Assembly (NCBI GenBank): GCA_005880525.1
Contig: VBFW01000203.1
Coordinates: 1 to 26,793, forward strand
Origin: Chloroflexota bacterium
GTDB taxonomy: Bacteria > Chloroflexota > Dormibacteria > Dormibacterales > Dormibacteraceae
Reading direction: 5' to 3'
Length of the DNA: 26,793 nucleotides
Below, one piece after another: positions 15,379 to 21,603 of this stretch; the stretch's first letter is position 1, and the number at the start of each line of letters is the position of its first letter. The notes under the pieces were generated by a model, which was not told the origin of the DNA, did not search any database, and worked only from the letters and a program-made list of their open reading frames with translations. A program made the translations under genes and the position numbers.

Positions 15379-15834
15379 GTGGGTCGATTCGAGGCCTGGC
15401 TGGCGGATTCCGGCCTGGGCATCACGGTCAAGCAGTTCCCGCAGGGCACGCGCACCGCGCCAGACGCGGCACGCGCGGTCGGCTGCGACGTGGGGCAGAT
15501 CGTGAAGTCGCTCGTGTTCATGGCCGCGGGCGCACCCGTCGTGGCCCTGGTCAGCGGGAGCAACCGACTCGACGAGTCGCGCCTCGGTTCAGTCGCGGGC
15601 GAGCCGGTGACCAAGGCGGGCGCTGAGGCCGCGCGCGGCGCCACCGGATACGCCATCGGCGGCGTGCCGCCTTTCGGTCACGCGACCGACGTCCCCGTCT
15701 TCATGGATCGTGACCTGCTGGCCTATGACGTGGTGTGGGCGGCGGCGGGCCGCCCTGACTCAGTGTTCGAGATCGCACCGGATCGATTGCGGGAGCTGAG
15801 CGGCGCAGTCGTCGCGGACCTGAAGACGGCGTGA
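15379..15834 (+). CDS. YbaK/EbsC-family aminoacyl-tRNA deacylase
   Basis: 151 aa. The YbaK/ProX fold is shown by VGQIVKSLVFMAAGAPVVALVSG near residue 35 and the strongly conserved GGVPPFGH near residue 95. Members hydrolyse mischarged tRNAs in trans (for example Cys-tRNAPro or Ala-tRNAPro). The precise specificity here is not known. GTG 15379 is preceded by TATTCT at 7 nt. Its TGA stop overlaps the GTG start of the next gene, making ybaK, the zinc-ribbon gene, hemW and hrcA a likely operon. Confidence 0.88.
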   Translation: MGRFEAWLADSGLGITVKQFPQGTRTAPDAARAVGCDVGQIVKSLVFMAAGAPVVALVSGSNRLDESRLGSVAGEPVTKAGAEAARGATGYAIGGVPPFGHATDVPVFMDRDLLAYDVVWAAAGRPDSVFEIAPDRLRELSGAVVADLKTA

Positions 15835-16157
15835 GCTCGATCCTCGTGTTCTGCCGCGACTGCGGCAAGCAGGTGCCCAGCTCTGAGACTCAGGACCAGC
15901 TGTGCCTCGACTGCCGGGTCCGGCGCTCGATGGCGGAACTTCGCGATGAGCACGCGCGGCTGTGGCGCAAGCGCGAGCGCTACCGCAGCCACAACGGCTC
16001 GAATGTCGCGCAGATTTCCCGTCAGATCGCACGAGTCGAGGATCGGATGGCGTCGCGCATACGAGAGATGGTCTCCAACGAGCGGCGCGCCGGCGAGCTG
16101 CTGCAGCGCGAGCTCGAAGCGGCGCGCGGCCAGCGCTACACCATCAAAGGCGTATGA
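15831..16157 (+). CDS. Small zinc-ribbon / coiled-coil protein, unknown
   Basis: 108 aa from GTG 15831, which overlaps the ybaK stop (GTGA). The N-terminus has two Cys pairs, CRDC and CLDC, 17 residues apart, as in a rubredoxin-type zinc ribbon. The rest is a charged, helix-forming region (AELRDEHARLWRKRERYR; QIARVEDRMASRIREMV; LLQRELEAARGQR) likely to form a coiled coil. I know no named family. Its position, overlapped on both sides by ybaK and hemW, suggests constant co-expression with tRNA-quality and haem genes. Confidence 0.75.
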   Translation: MSSILVFCRDCGKQVPSSETQDQLCLDCRVRRSMAELRDEHARLWRKRERYRSHNGSNVAQISRQIARVEDRMASRIREMVSNERRAGELLQRELEAARGQRYTIKGV

Positions 16158-17266
16158 CCACGCATCCGTTCCGGCACCTCTACGTGCACATTCCTTTCTG
16201 CCGGCACAAATGCGGCTACTGCGACTTCAACGCGTACGCCGGGATGGACCGTCTGATGCCCGACTACGTGACTGCGCTCAACGCCGAGCTCACCGCCGCC
16301 CGGGAGACGCGTCCGTTCGGAACGCTGCGGACCGTTTATCTCGGCGGTGGCACGCCGAGCCTGCTCCCGCCAGAGCTGATCGCGAGCGTGCTCAGCCACA
16401 TCCGCTCGACGTTCGACGTCGAGCCCGACGCCGAGGTCACGCTCGAGGCCAACCCCGGCAGCACCGACGAGGCGCGGCTCGAGGCCTGGCTGCAGGGCGG
16501 TGTCAACCGTCTCAGCCTCGGCGTGCAGGGATTCGACGGGCGCGCGCTGGCGGTGCTCGAACGGCGCACCGACGCAGCGCAGGCGACGCACGCGTTCGGT
16601 CTCGCCCGTAAGGCCGGCATGCGCAACATCAACATCGACCTCATCTACGCGGTGCCGTACCAGTCGCTCGATTCGTGGCTGGAGACGCTGCGCCGCGGCC
16701 TCGAGCTTGGGCCGGACCACGTGTCGACCTACTGCCTGACGTTCGAGGAGGGCACCCTGCTGTTTCGCCGGCGCGCCGAAGGGCGCCTGCCAGAGGTCGT
16801 GGCCGACCTGCAGTGGGACCAGCTGGACGCTGCGTGCATCGAGCTCGAGGCGGCCGGCTTCAACAGGTACGAGGTCTCTAACTGGGCCAAGCCCGGGTTC
16901 GAGTCGCGGCACAACTTCGCGTACTGGCGATGCGCTCCCGTCTACGGGGCCGGGGCCGGCGCGCATTCGTACGCCACGGACGGGTCGTCCGCACGGCGAT
17001 GGTGGAACGTCGCACGCCCGCGCGAGTACATGGCTGCCTGTCCCGAACCCGTCGCGGATGGCGAGAACCTCGACGCGCGCAAGACGCGTGCCGAGGCGCT
17101 GATGCTCGGCCTGCGGACAGCCGAGGGAACGGCCGTGCCGGGCGGCTTCGAGAGCGAGCTCGCGCAGCTGGCCCAGGCGGGTCTCATCGAGCGCTCGAAC
17201 GGGAAGGTCACGCCCACGCGCCGGGGCATGGACCTCCACAACCAGATCGCACTGGCGGTACTCTGA
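16154..17266 (+). CDS. hemW: HemW, haem chaperone / radical-SAM protein (coproporphyrinogen oxidase-like)
   Basis: 370 aa from ATG 16154, overlapping the previous stop (ATGA). YVHIPFCRHKCGYCDF carries the CxxxCxxC radical-SAM cluster motif near residue 17. YLGGGTPSLL, VTLEANPGS, RLSLGVQGF and NIDLIYAVP are all typical of the HemN/HemW group. The protein lacks the longer HemN N-terminus, favouring HemW, a membrane-associated protein that binds and delivers haem, over true HemN. It sits directly upstream of hrcA, a common arrangement in Gram-positive-like bacteria. Confidence 0.93.
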   Translation: MTTHPFRHLYVHIPFCRHKCGYCDFNAYAGMDRLMPDYVTALNAELTAARETRPFGTLRTVYLGGGTPSLLPPELIASVLSHIRSTFDVEPDAEVTLEANPGSTDEARLEAWLQGGVNRLSLGVQGFDGRALAVLERRTDAAQATHAFGLARKAGMRNINIDLIYAVPYQSLDSWLETLRRGLELGPDHVSTYCLTFEEGTLLFRRRAEGRLPEVVADLQWDQLDAACIELEAAGFNRYEVSNWAKPGFESRHNFAYWRCAPVYGAGAGAHSYATDGSSARRWWNVARPREYMAACPEPVADGENLDARKTRAEALMLGLRTAEGTAVPGGFESELAQLAQAGLIERSNGKVTPTRRGMDLHNQIALAVL

Positions 17267-17273
17267 GTCGCCC

Positions 17274-18290
17274 ATGGAATCCCGTAAGCAGGCGATCCTC
17301 CGGGCGGTCGTGCACGAATTCACGACCAGCGCGGTGCCGGTCGGCTCGCAGGCGCTGCAGAGCCGCTATTTCGTGAACCTGTCGTCGGCCACGATCCGCA
17401 GCGAGCTGGCGGAGCTCGCGGAGGCGGGCTACCTCGCGCAACCCCACACCTCGGCCGGCCGCATCCCGACCGACCACGGCTACAGGTACTTCGTCGACTT
17501 CCTGATGGACCTCGAGGCCGTGCCCGAATCGGTGAGGACGTACATCCGCGATGAGCTGGTCAAGGCGCCGTCGGACGTGCAGGGCCTGGTCGAGAAGGTC
17601 GCCATGACCGCCGCAGCGGTCACGCAGAACGCGGCGGTGGCCAGCGCACCGCAGGGATCGCAAGCGCGCATGAAGCACGTCGACGTCGTCTCGCTGGAGC
17701 CGACCGAGGTGCTGCTCATCCTGCTGCTCGACGGCAACCTGCTGCGGCAGCAGGTGCTGCACGTGTCGCAGCCGGCCACCCAGGTGGCGCTCACTCGACT
17801 GACCGCAATGCTGAATCAATCGCTCGCCGGGCGCCTGAGCGAGGAGGTCCGCCGGCACTACCAGAACTCGGAGCTCGGGCTGGAGAAGGAGGTCGTCGGC
17901 AGCATCGTCGTCGCCCTTGACCAGTACGAGAAAGGCGCCGAGAACCTGGTCGTGCACGACGGCGTACGCAACCTCGTGCGGCAGCCGGAGTTCGCTGAGT
18001 CCTCGCGCCTGCAGCAGGTGCTCGAGGTCCTGGAAGAGACGCGCTATCTGACAGTGCTTCTGCGCGAGCTCATCGGCGAGTCCGACCTGCAGATCGTGAT
18101 CGGGTCCGAGAACACGTCGGCGCAGCTGCAGGGATGCGCGGTGGTGCTCACCAGTTACGGCCCGTCGCACCGGCTGAAGGGCGTGCTCGGCGTGATCGGG
18201 CCGACGCGGATGGCCTACAGCCAGACAGTCGCGCGCTTGCGCGCGGTTGCGCATGCGGCGAGTGAGCGGATGGCCGAGGTGGGGGCCTAA
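17274..18290 (+). CDS. hrcA: Heat-inducible transcription repressor HrcA
   Basis: 338 aa, normal length. The winged-helix N-terminus reads SRKQAILRAVVHEFTTSAVPVGSQALQSRYFVNLSSATIRSELAELAEAGYLAQPHTSAGRIPTDHGYR-type sequence (shown here in shorter segments: PVGSQAL, SSATIRSEL, PHTSAGRIPTDHGYRYFV). The C-terminus has GVLGVIGPTRMAYSQTVARL. HrcA represses chaperone operons by binding CIRCE elements and is kept active by GroEL. The gene begins 7 bp after hemW; TACTCT inside the hemW stop region lies 9 nt before its ATG. No CIRCE consensus was seen in the window. grpE and dnaJ lie downstream, separated by the reversed gmd. Confidence 0.95.
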   Translation: MESRKQAILRAVVHEFTTSAVPVGSQALQSRYFVNLSSATIRSELAELAEAGYLAQPHTSAGRIPTDHGYRYFVDFLMDLEAVPESVRTYIRDELVKAPSDVQGLVEKVAMTAAAVTQNAAVASAPQGSQARMKHVDVVSLEPTEVLLILLLDGNLLRQQVLHVSQPATQVALTRLTAMLNQSLAGRLSEEVRRHYQNSELGLEKEVVGSIVVALDQYEKGAENLVVHDGVRNLVRQPEFAESSRLQQVLEVLEETRYLTVLLRELIGESDLQIVIGSENTSAQLQGCAVVLTSYGPSHRLKGVLGVIGPTRMAYSQTVARLRAVAHAASERMAEVGA

Positions 18291-18311
18291 CACCGTCTGC
18301 GCGGGATCTGA

Positions 18312-18362
18312 CATCCCCACCTGACACCGCCGCCTTTAGCGGCGCCCCCGCAGGGCGGGGAG
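18312..18362. repeat. GC-rich double-hairpin element between convergent hrcA and gmd
   Basis: CGCCGC (18328-18333) and GCGGCG (18339-18344) form one 6-bp stem with a CTTTA loop. CCCCGC (18346-18351) and GCGGGG (18355-18360) form a second with a 3-nt loop. An outer TCCCC/GGGGA pairing encloses both. There is no T tract. It probably ends or buffers the two convergent transcripts. Its reverse complement (CCTCCCC-N6-GGGG...GGTGGGG) resembles the 14340 element, suggesting one dispersed family. Confidence 0.5.
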
Positions 18363-18371
18363 GAAGCCTAC

Positions 18372-19223
18372 TTAATCCCGCACCAGGTGTTGTGCCGGGT
18401 CCACACCCTCGGCGTCCAGGTCGTGCTCCAGCATCTCGCGCACGAGCTCGTCGAAAGTGGTCTTCGGCTTCCATCCGAGCAGCTTCGTCGCCTTCGACGC
18501 GTCGCCGCGCAGCTCGTGCACGTCGGCGGGCCGCATGTACGCCTCGTCGACGATCACGTACTTCTGCCAGTCGAGGCTGACCATCGCGAACGCCGCGGCC
18601 ACGAAGTCGCGCACCGAACGCATCTCGCCCGTCGCGATCACGTAATCGTCGGCCTGGTCCTGCTGGAGCATCAGCCACATCGCTTCGACGTAGTCGCGGG
18701 CGTGGCCCCAGTCGCGCTTGGCGTCCATGTTGCCGAGCCTCAGCTTGTCCGCCTTGCCCGCGAGGATCTGCCCGATGCCGCGCGTGACCTTGCGCGTGAC
18801 GAAGTTCTCGCCTCGGCGCGGAGATTCGTGGTTGAACAGGATGCCGCTGCACGCAAACAGGTTGTGCGCCTCGCGGTAGTTCACGGTCATCCAGTGCGCG
18901 TACAGCTTGGCGACCGCGTACGGACTCCGCGGATGAAACGACGTCGTCTCGCTCTGGGGCGCCGGCGACAGTCCGAACATCTCCGAAGTTGACGCCTGGT
19001 AGAAGCGCGTCGGCAGGCCCATGGTGCGAATGGCCTCGAGCAGCCGGGTGGTGCCGAGGCCGTCGGCGTCGCCGGTGTACTCGGGCTGGTCGATGCGGCC
19101 GCGGTTCATCGTCGATGAGCGACGAACCACACCGTGCACCTCGTAGCCTTTCCCGAGAAGGAGCTCGGCCAGATACGAACCGTCCTGCCCGGTGATGCCC
19201 GTGATGAGAGCCGTTTTGGCCAT
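18372..19223 (-). CDS. gmd: GDP-mannose 4,6-dehydratase with internal in-frame deletion
   Basis: 283 aa from ATG 19223 (GTG 19253 is possible). Strong Gmd signatures: ALITGITGQDGSYLAELLL, GVVRRSSTMNRGRID, TRFYQASTSEMFG, YAVAKLYAHW (YxxxK), GILFNHESPRRGENFVTRKV, GNMDAKRDWGHARDYVEAMW. Gmd converts GDP-D-mannose to GDP-4-keto-6-deoxymannose for fucose/rhamnose-type sugars. The normal length is about 340-370 aa. Here RID runs directly into QPEYTGDADGLGT, omitting about 52 residues that hold the conserved GDL(T/S)D and YNLxAxSHV segments of the cofactor-binding core. Both sides of the junction (near 19088) are perfect in frame. The protein is probably impaired, or the assembly has lost about 156 bp. 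Confidence 0.85.
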   Translation of the reverse strand: MAKTALITGITGQDGSYLAELLLGKGYEVHGVVRRSSTMNRGRIDQPEYTGDADGLGTTRLLEAIRTMGLPTRFYQASTSEMFGLSPAPQSETTSFHPRSPYAVAKLYAHWMTVNYREAHNLFACSGILFNHESPRRGENFVTRKVTRGIGQILAGKADKLRLGNMDAKRDWGHARDYVEAMWLMLQQDQADDYVIATGEMRSVRDFVAAAFAMVSLDWQKYVIVDEAYMRPADVHELRGDASKATKLLGWKPKTTFDELVREMLEHDLDAEGVDPAQHLVRD

Positions 19224-19238
19224 GACTTCTTTGAAGTC
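19224..19238. promoter_or_regulatory. Inverted repeat GACTTC-TTT-GAAGTC at gmd start / grpE upstream region
   Basis: A perfect 6-bp dyad with a 3-nt centre abuts the gmd ATG (19223). It lies 44 bp before grpE. On the minus strand it overlaps a TAGACT -10-like hexamer (19240-19235). It could be an operator for gmd, grpE or both. It does not match CIRCE. Confidence 0.4.
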
Positions 19239-19282
19239 TATGGTTTGGCTCACGTCGCCTGTTTGGTAAGAAGGGCGCAGAT

Positions 19283-19876
19283 ATGACCACGCGCAAGCAC
19301 CCGCCCGAGCATCCCGAAAGCGACCATAGAACGCCGATCGAGGCTCGCCTCGAGGCGCGCATCGCCGAGCAGCAGGCCGCCGGCGAAGCCGCCGATCGCG
19401 AGAAGCTGGAGGCCGACCTGGCCGATGCGAGGCAGCGCCACCTGAGGCTCGCCGCAGACTTCGAGAATTTCAAGAGGCGCACGCGGCAGGACCAGCTCGA
19501 CACGATTCAGCACGCGTCGTCCGACCTCATCAGCCGGCTGCTACCGGTGCTCGACGACCTGGGCAGCGCGCTCGAGCACAAGCCAGAGGGCGTGGACGAG
19601 GCATGGGCGAAGGGCATCGAGCTGAGCGTCCGCAAGCTCGAAGATGTGATGTCCACGCATGGCCTCGAGCCGATCCCTTCGGTGGGTTCGCGCTTCGACC
19701 CCCGCTACCACGAGGCCATCGGGCACATCGAGTCCGAGGAGCATCCCGAGGACACCGTGGTGACCGAGCTGCGCCGGGGCTACCGCATCCGCGACAGGGT
19801 GGTGCGTCCGTCGCTGGTCAAGGTCTCGCGCCGGCCCGAGCTGCCGTCCGCGGGCGCTGCCACGCCCAACTCCTGA
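19283..19876 (+). CDS. grpE: GrpE nucleotide-exchange factor
   Basis: 197 aa. The N-terminal half is a long coiled coil (EARLEARIAEQQAAGEAADREKLEADLADA). LRLAADFENFKRRTRQD marks the start of the conserved core. The C-terminal beta domain has GLEPIPSVGSRFDPRYHEAIGHI and VTELRRGYRIRDRVVRPSLVKVSR. GrpE releases ADP from DnaK. ATG 19283 has an AAGAAGG eight nt upstream that could serve as Shine-Dalgarno, and TAAGAA overlapping it could serve as -10 (TTGGCT at 19245 would be -35 with 16 nt spacing). It is followed by dnaJ after 12 bp with no dnaK between. Confidence 0.94.
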   Translation: MTTRKHPPEHPESDHRTPIEARLEARIAEQQAAGEAADREKLEADLADARQRHLRLAADFENFKRRTRQDQLDTIQHASSDLISRLLPVLDDLGSALEHKPEGVDEAWAKGIELSVRKLEDVMSTHGLEPIPSVGSRFDPRYHEAIGHIESEEHPEDTVVTELRRGYRIRDRVVRPSLVKVSRRPELPSAGAATPNS

Positions 19877-19888
19877 CGGGCGGCTGAG

Positions 19889-21010
19889 TTGGCGGTCAAG
19901 CGGGACTACTACGAAGTCCTCGGCGTCGGCCGCCAGGCCTCGCCAGAAGAGCTGAAGCGAGCGTTCCGCAAGATCGCGATGGAGTCGCACCCGGATCGCA
20001 ACCCCGGCGACGCGGGGGCGGCCACTCGGTTCAAAGAGGCCAGCGAGGCTTACACCGTGCTCTCCGACCCGAGCCGCCGCCGCAGCTACGACCTGTTCGG
20101 GCACGCAGCGTCCGACTTCGGCGGCGGGCCGGCGGTCGACTTCACCGACATGCCCTTCGCCGACCTCTTCGAGACGTTCTTCGGCGGCGGGATCGGCAGC
20201 CGCTCGCGTCGCCAGCGCTCCAACCGCGGCGATGACCTCCGCTACGACCTCACGATCACCTTCGAGGAGGCGTTCACCGGCGTCGAGAAGCAGCTCGAGG
20301 TGCCGCGCCTCGCCACGTGCGAGACGTGCGGCGGCTCGGGCGCGCAACCGGGAACCGGCGCCGACACGTGCGCCACATGCGGAGGCTCCGGGCAGCTGAG
20401 GCGTGCGCAGCAGTCGATCTTCGGCTCGGTGGTGACGGCGACAACCTGTCCAACCTGCGGGGGCGCCGGCCGCGTGCTGAAGAGCCCATGCAACGCGTGC
20501 GCCGGCCACGGCCGCATTCAGCGCACCCGAAGGCTCTCGGTTCGCATTCCGGCAGGGGTCGACACCGGATCCCAGATCCGGCTGTCGGGCGAGGGCGAGG
20601 CCGGAGTTCGTGGCGGCCAGCCTGGCGACCTGTACGTGGTCCTGCGCGTGAGGCCGCACCCCGAGCTGGCGCGGCGCGACAACGACACGATCTACGAGCT
20701 GCGCGTGAACTTCGTGCAGGCGGCTCTCGGCGACCGCATCCAGGTGCCGACGCTCGACGGGCCGGTAGAGATCGCCATCCCCGCCGGAACGCAGTACGGC
20801 CAGACGTTCCGGCTGGCTAAGCGGGGAATGCCGGACGTCCGCTCCGGCCGCCGTGGCGACCAGTACGTGCTGGTTCAGATAGTGGTTCCAAAGGACCTGA
20901 CCGCCGACCAGAAGGCGCTCCTGCGCAAGGTCGGGGGCCTGACGGGAAAGCCGGAGAAGGTGTCGAAGGGCTTCTTCGAGCGCCTGCGCGACGCCATCAG
21001 CCTCGATTAG
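19889..21010 (+). CDS. dnaJ: Chaperone protein DnaJ (type I)
   Basis: 373 aa from TTG 19889, giving the typical start VKRDYYEVLGVGRQASPEELKRAFRKIA. The J domain holds HPD in SHPDRNPGD near residue 33. A Gly/Phe region follows (FGGG...FFGGGIG). Four CxxCxGxG zinc-binding repeats are complete: CETCGGSG, CATCGGSG, CPTCGGAG and CNACAGHG. The C-terminal substrate-binding domains contain RRLSVRIPAGVDTGSQIRLSGEGEAG and PAGTQYGQTFRLAKRGMPDVR. It stimulates DnaK ATPase and presents clients. A hairpin 19 bp after the stop probably ends the grpE-dnaJ transcript. Confidence 0.96.
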   Translation: MAVKRDYYEVLGVGRQASPEELKRAFRKIAMESHPDRNPGDAGAATRFKEASEAYTVLSDPSRRRSYDLFGHAASDFGGGPAVDFTDMPFADLFETFFGGGIGSRSRRQRSNRGDDLRYDLTITFEEAFTGVEKQLEVPRLATCETCGGSGAQPGTGADTCATCGGSGQLRRAQQSIFGSVVTATTCPTCGGAGRVLKSPCNACAGHGRIQRTRRLSVRIPAGVDTGSQIRLSGEGEAGVRGGQPGDLYVVLRVRPHPELARRDNDTIYELRVNFVQAALGDRIQVPTLDGPVEIAIPAGTQYGQTFRLAKRGMPDVRSGRRGDQYVLVQIVVPKDLTADQKALLRKVGGLTGKPEKVSKGFFERLRDAISLD

Positions 21011-21028
21011 CCCGAATGCGTGGCAAGG

Positions 21029-21051
21029 GCGGCCGAGTTTATCTCGGCCGC
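21029..21051 (+). terminator. Hairpin terminator after dnaJ
   Basis: GCGGCCGAG (21029-21037) pairs perfectly with CTCGGCCGC (21043-21051) around a TTTAT loop. It is followed by GACTTTGTACTT, only a weak T tract. It lies 19 bp after the dnaJ stop and is the likely end of grpE-dnaJ. Confidence 0.6.
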
Positions 21052-21100
21052 GACTTTGTACTTACCGATCTCAGGCGTGGCCGGGCGAGGGGGGTTCCCC

Positions 21101-21124
21101 GCAAGGGGGGCCTGACCCCCTTGC
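21101..21124. repeat. GC-rich palindrome upstream of the coiled-coil gene
   Basis: GCAAGGGGG (21101-21109) and CCCCCTTGC (21116-21124) form a perfect 9-bp stem with a 6-nt loop. A smaller GGGG-TT-CCCC lies just upstream. No T tract follows. Downstream is an AT-rich stretch (21150-21182) that likely holds the promoter for the gene at 21208. Confidence 0.45.
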
Positions 21125-21207
21125 GCCTTCTCGGCATAACTTGGGCGCTGATTCGGTAGTTAATTAGTTGGGTATCAAAATTCCCTGACTGACCGTGAGA
21201 GGGAGTA

Positions 21208-21549
21208 GTGGCTAGAACAATCGATCTCGAGTTGACCCGGGCGGAGGTTGAGGTCCGCGAGCTGGAGGCGCGCCTGAGGGTGGTGCCGATGAACGACAGC
21301 CAGCTTTCCGAGGCCCTCCGAACGGCCCTGGCCGCCAAGCAGGAGCGCCTGGACAAGCTCCGTGCCCTGCACGCCGCAGGCGCGAAGCCGCTGCCGGTCC
21401 GCACCCAGCCGGACGGACCCGAAGGGGACGCGGCGCTCAGCAGGAAGATCCCCACGCACGGCGGGCACCGGACCCCGCTGAAGCGGACCGTTCCGCAGCG
21501 GCCGAAGGCCGCGAGCAAGCCCGCGGGCAAAAGCAAGACCCGCAAGTAA
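21208..21549 (+). CDS. Small basic coiled-coil protein, unknown
   Basis: 113 aa from GTG 21208, preceded by GAGAGGGAG, a plausible Shine-Dalgarno. The first 60 residues form an amphipathic helix with heptad-like repeats (LTRAEVEVRELEARLRVV, EALRTALAAKQERLDKLRAL). The tail is rich in Lys, Arg, Pro and Ala (LKRTVPQRPKAASKPAGKSK), suggesting nucleic-acid or membrane-surface binding. No family is recognised. It has its own upstream region after the dnaJ terminator. Codon usage agrees with neighbours. Confidence 0.7.
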   Translation: MARTIDLELTRAEVEVRELEARLRVVPMNDSQLSEALRTALAAKQERLDKLRALHAAGAKPLPVRTQPDGPEGDAALSRKIPTHGGHRTPLKRTVPQRPKAASKPAGKSKTRK

Positions 21550-21603
21550 GCGGCTGCGCGGAGGCGCACGAAGAGGCGGGTCCGCCCGTTTATCGTGTGC
21601 GCG

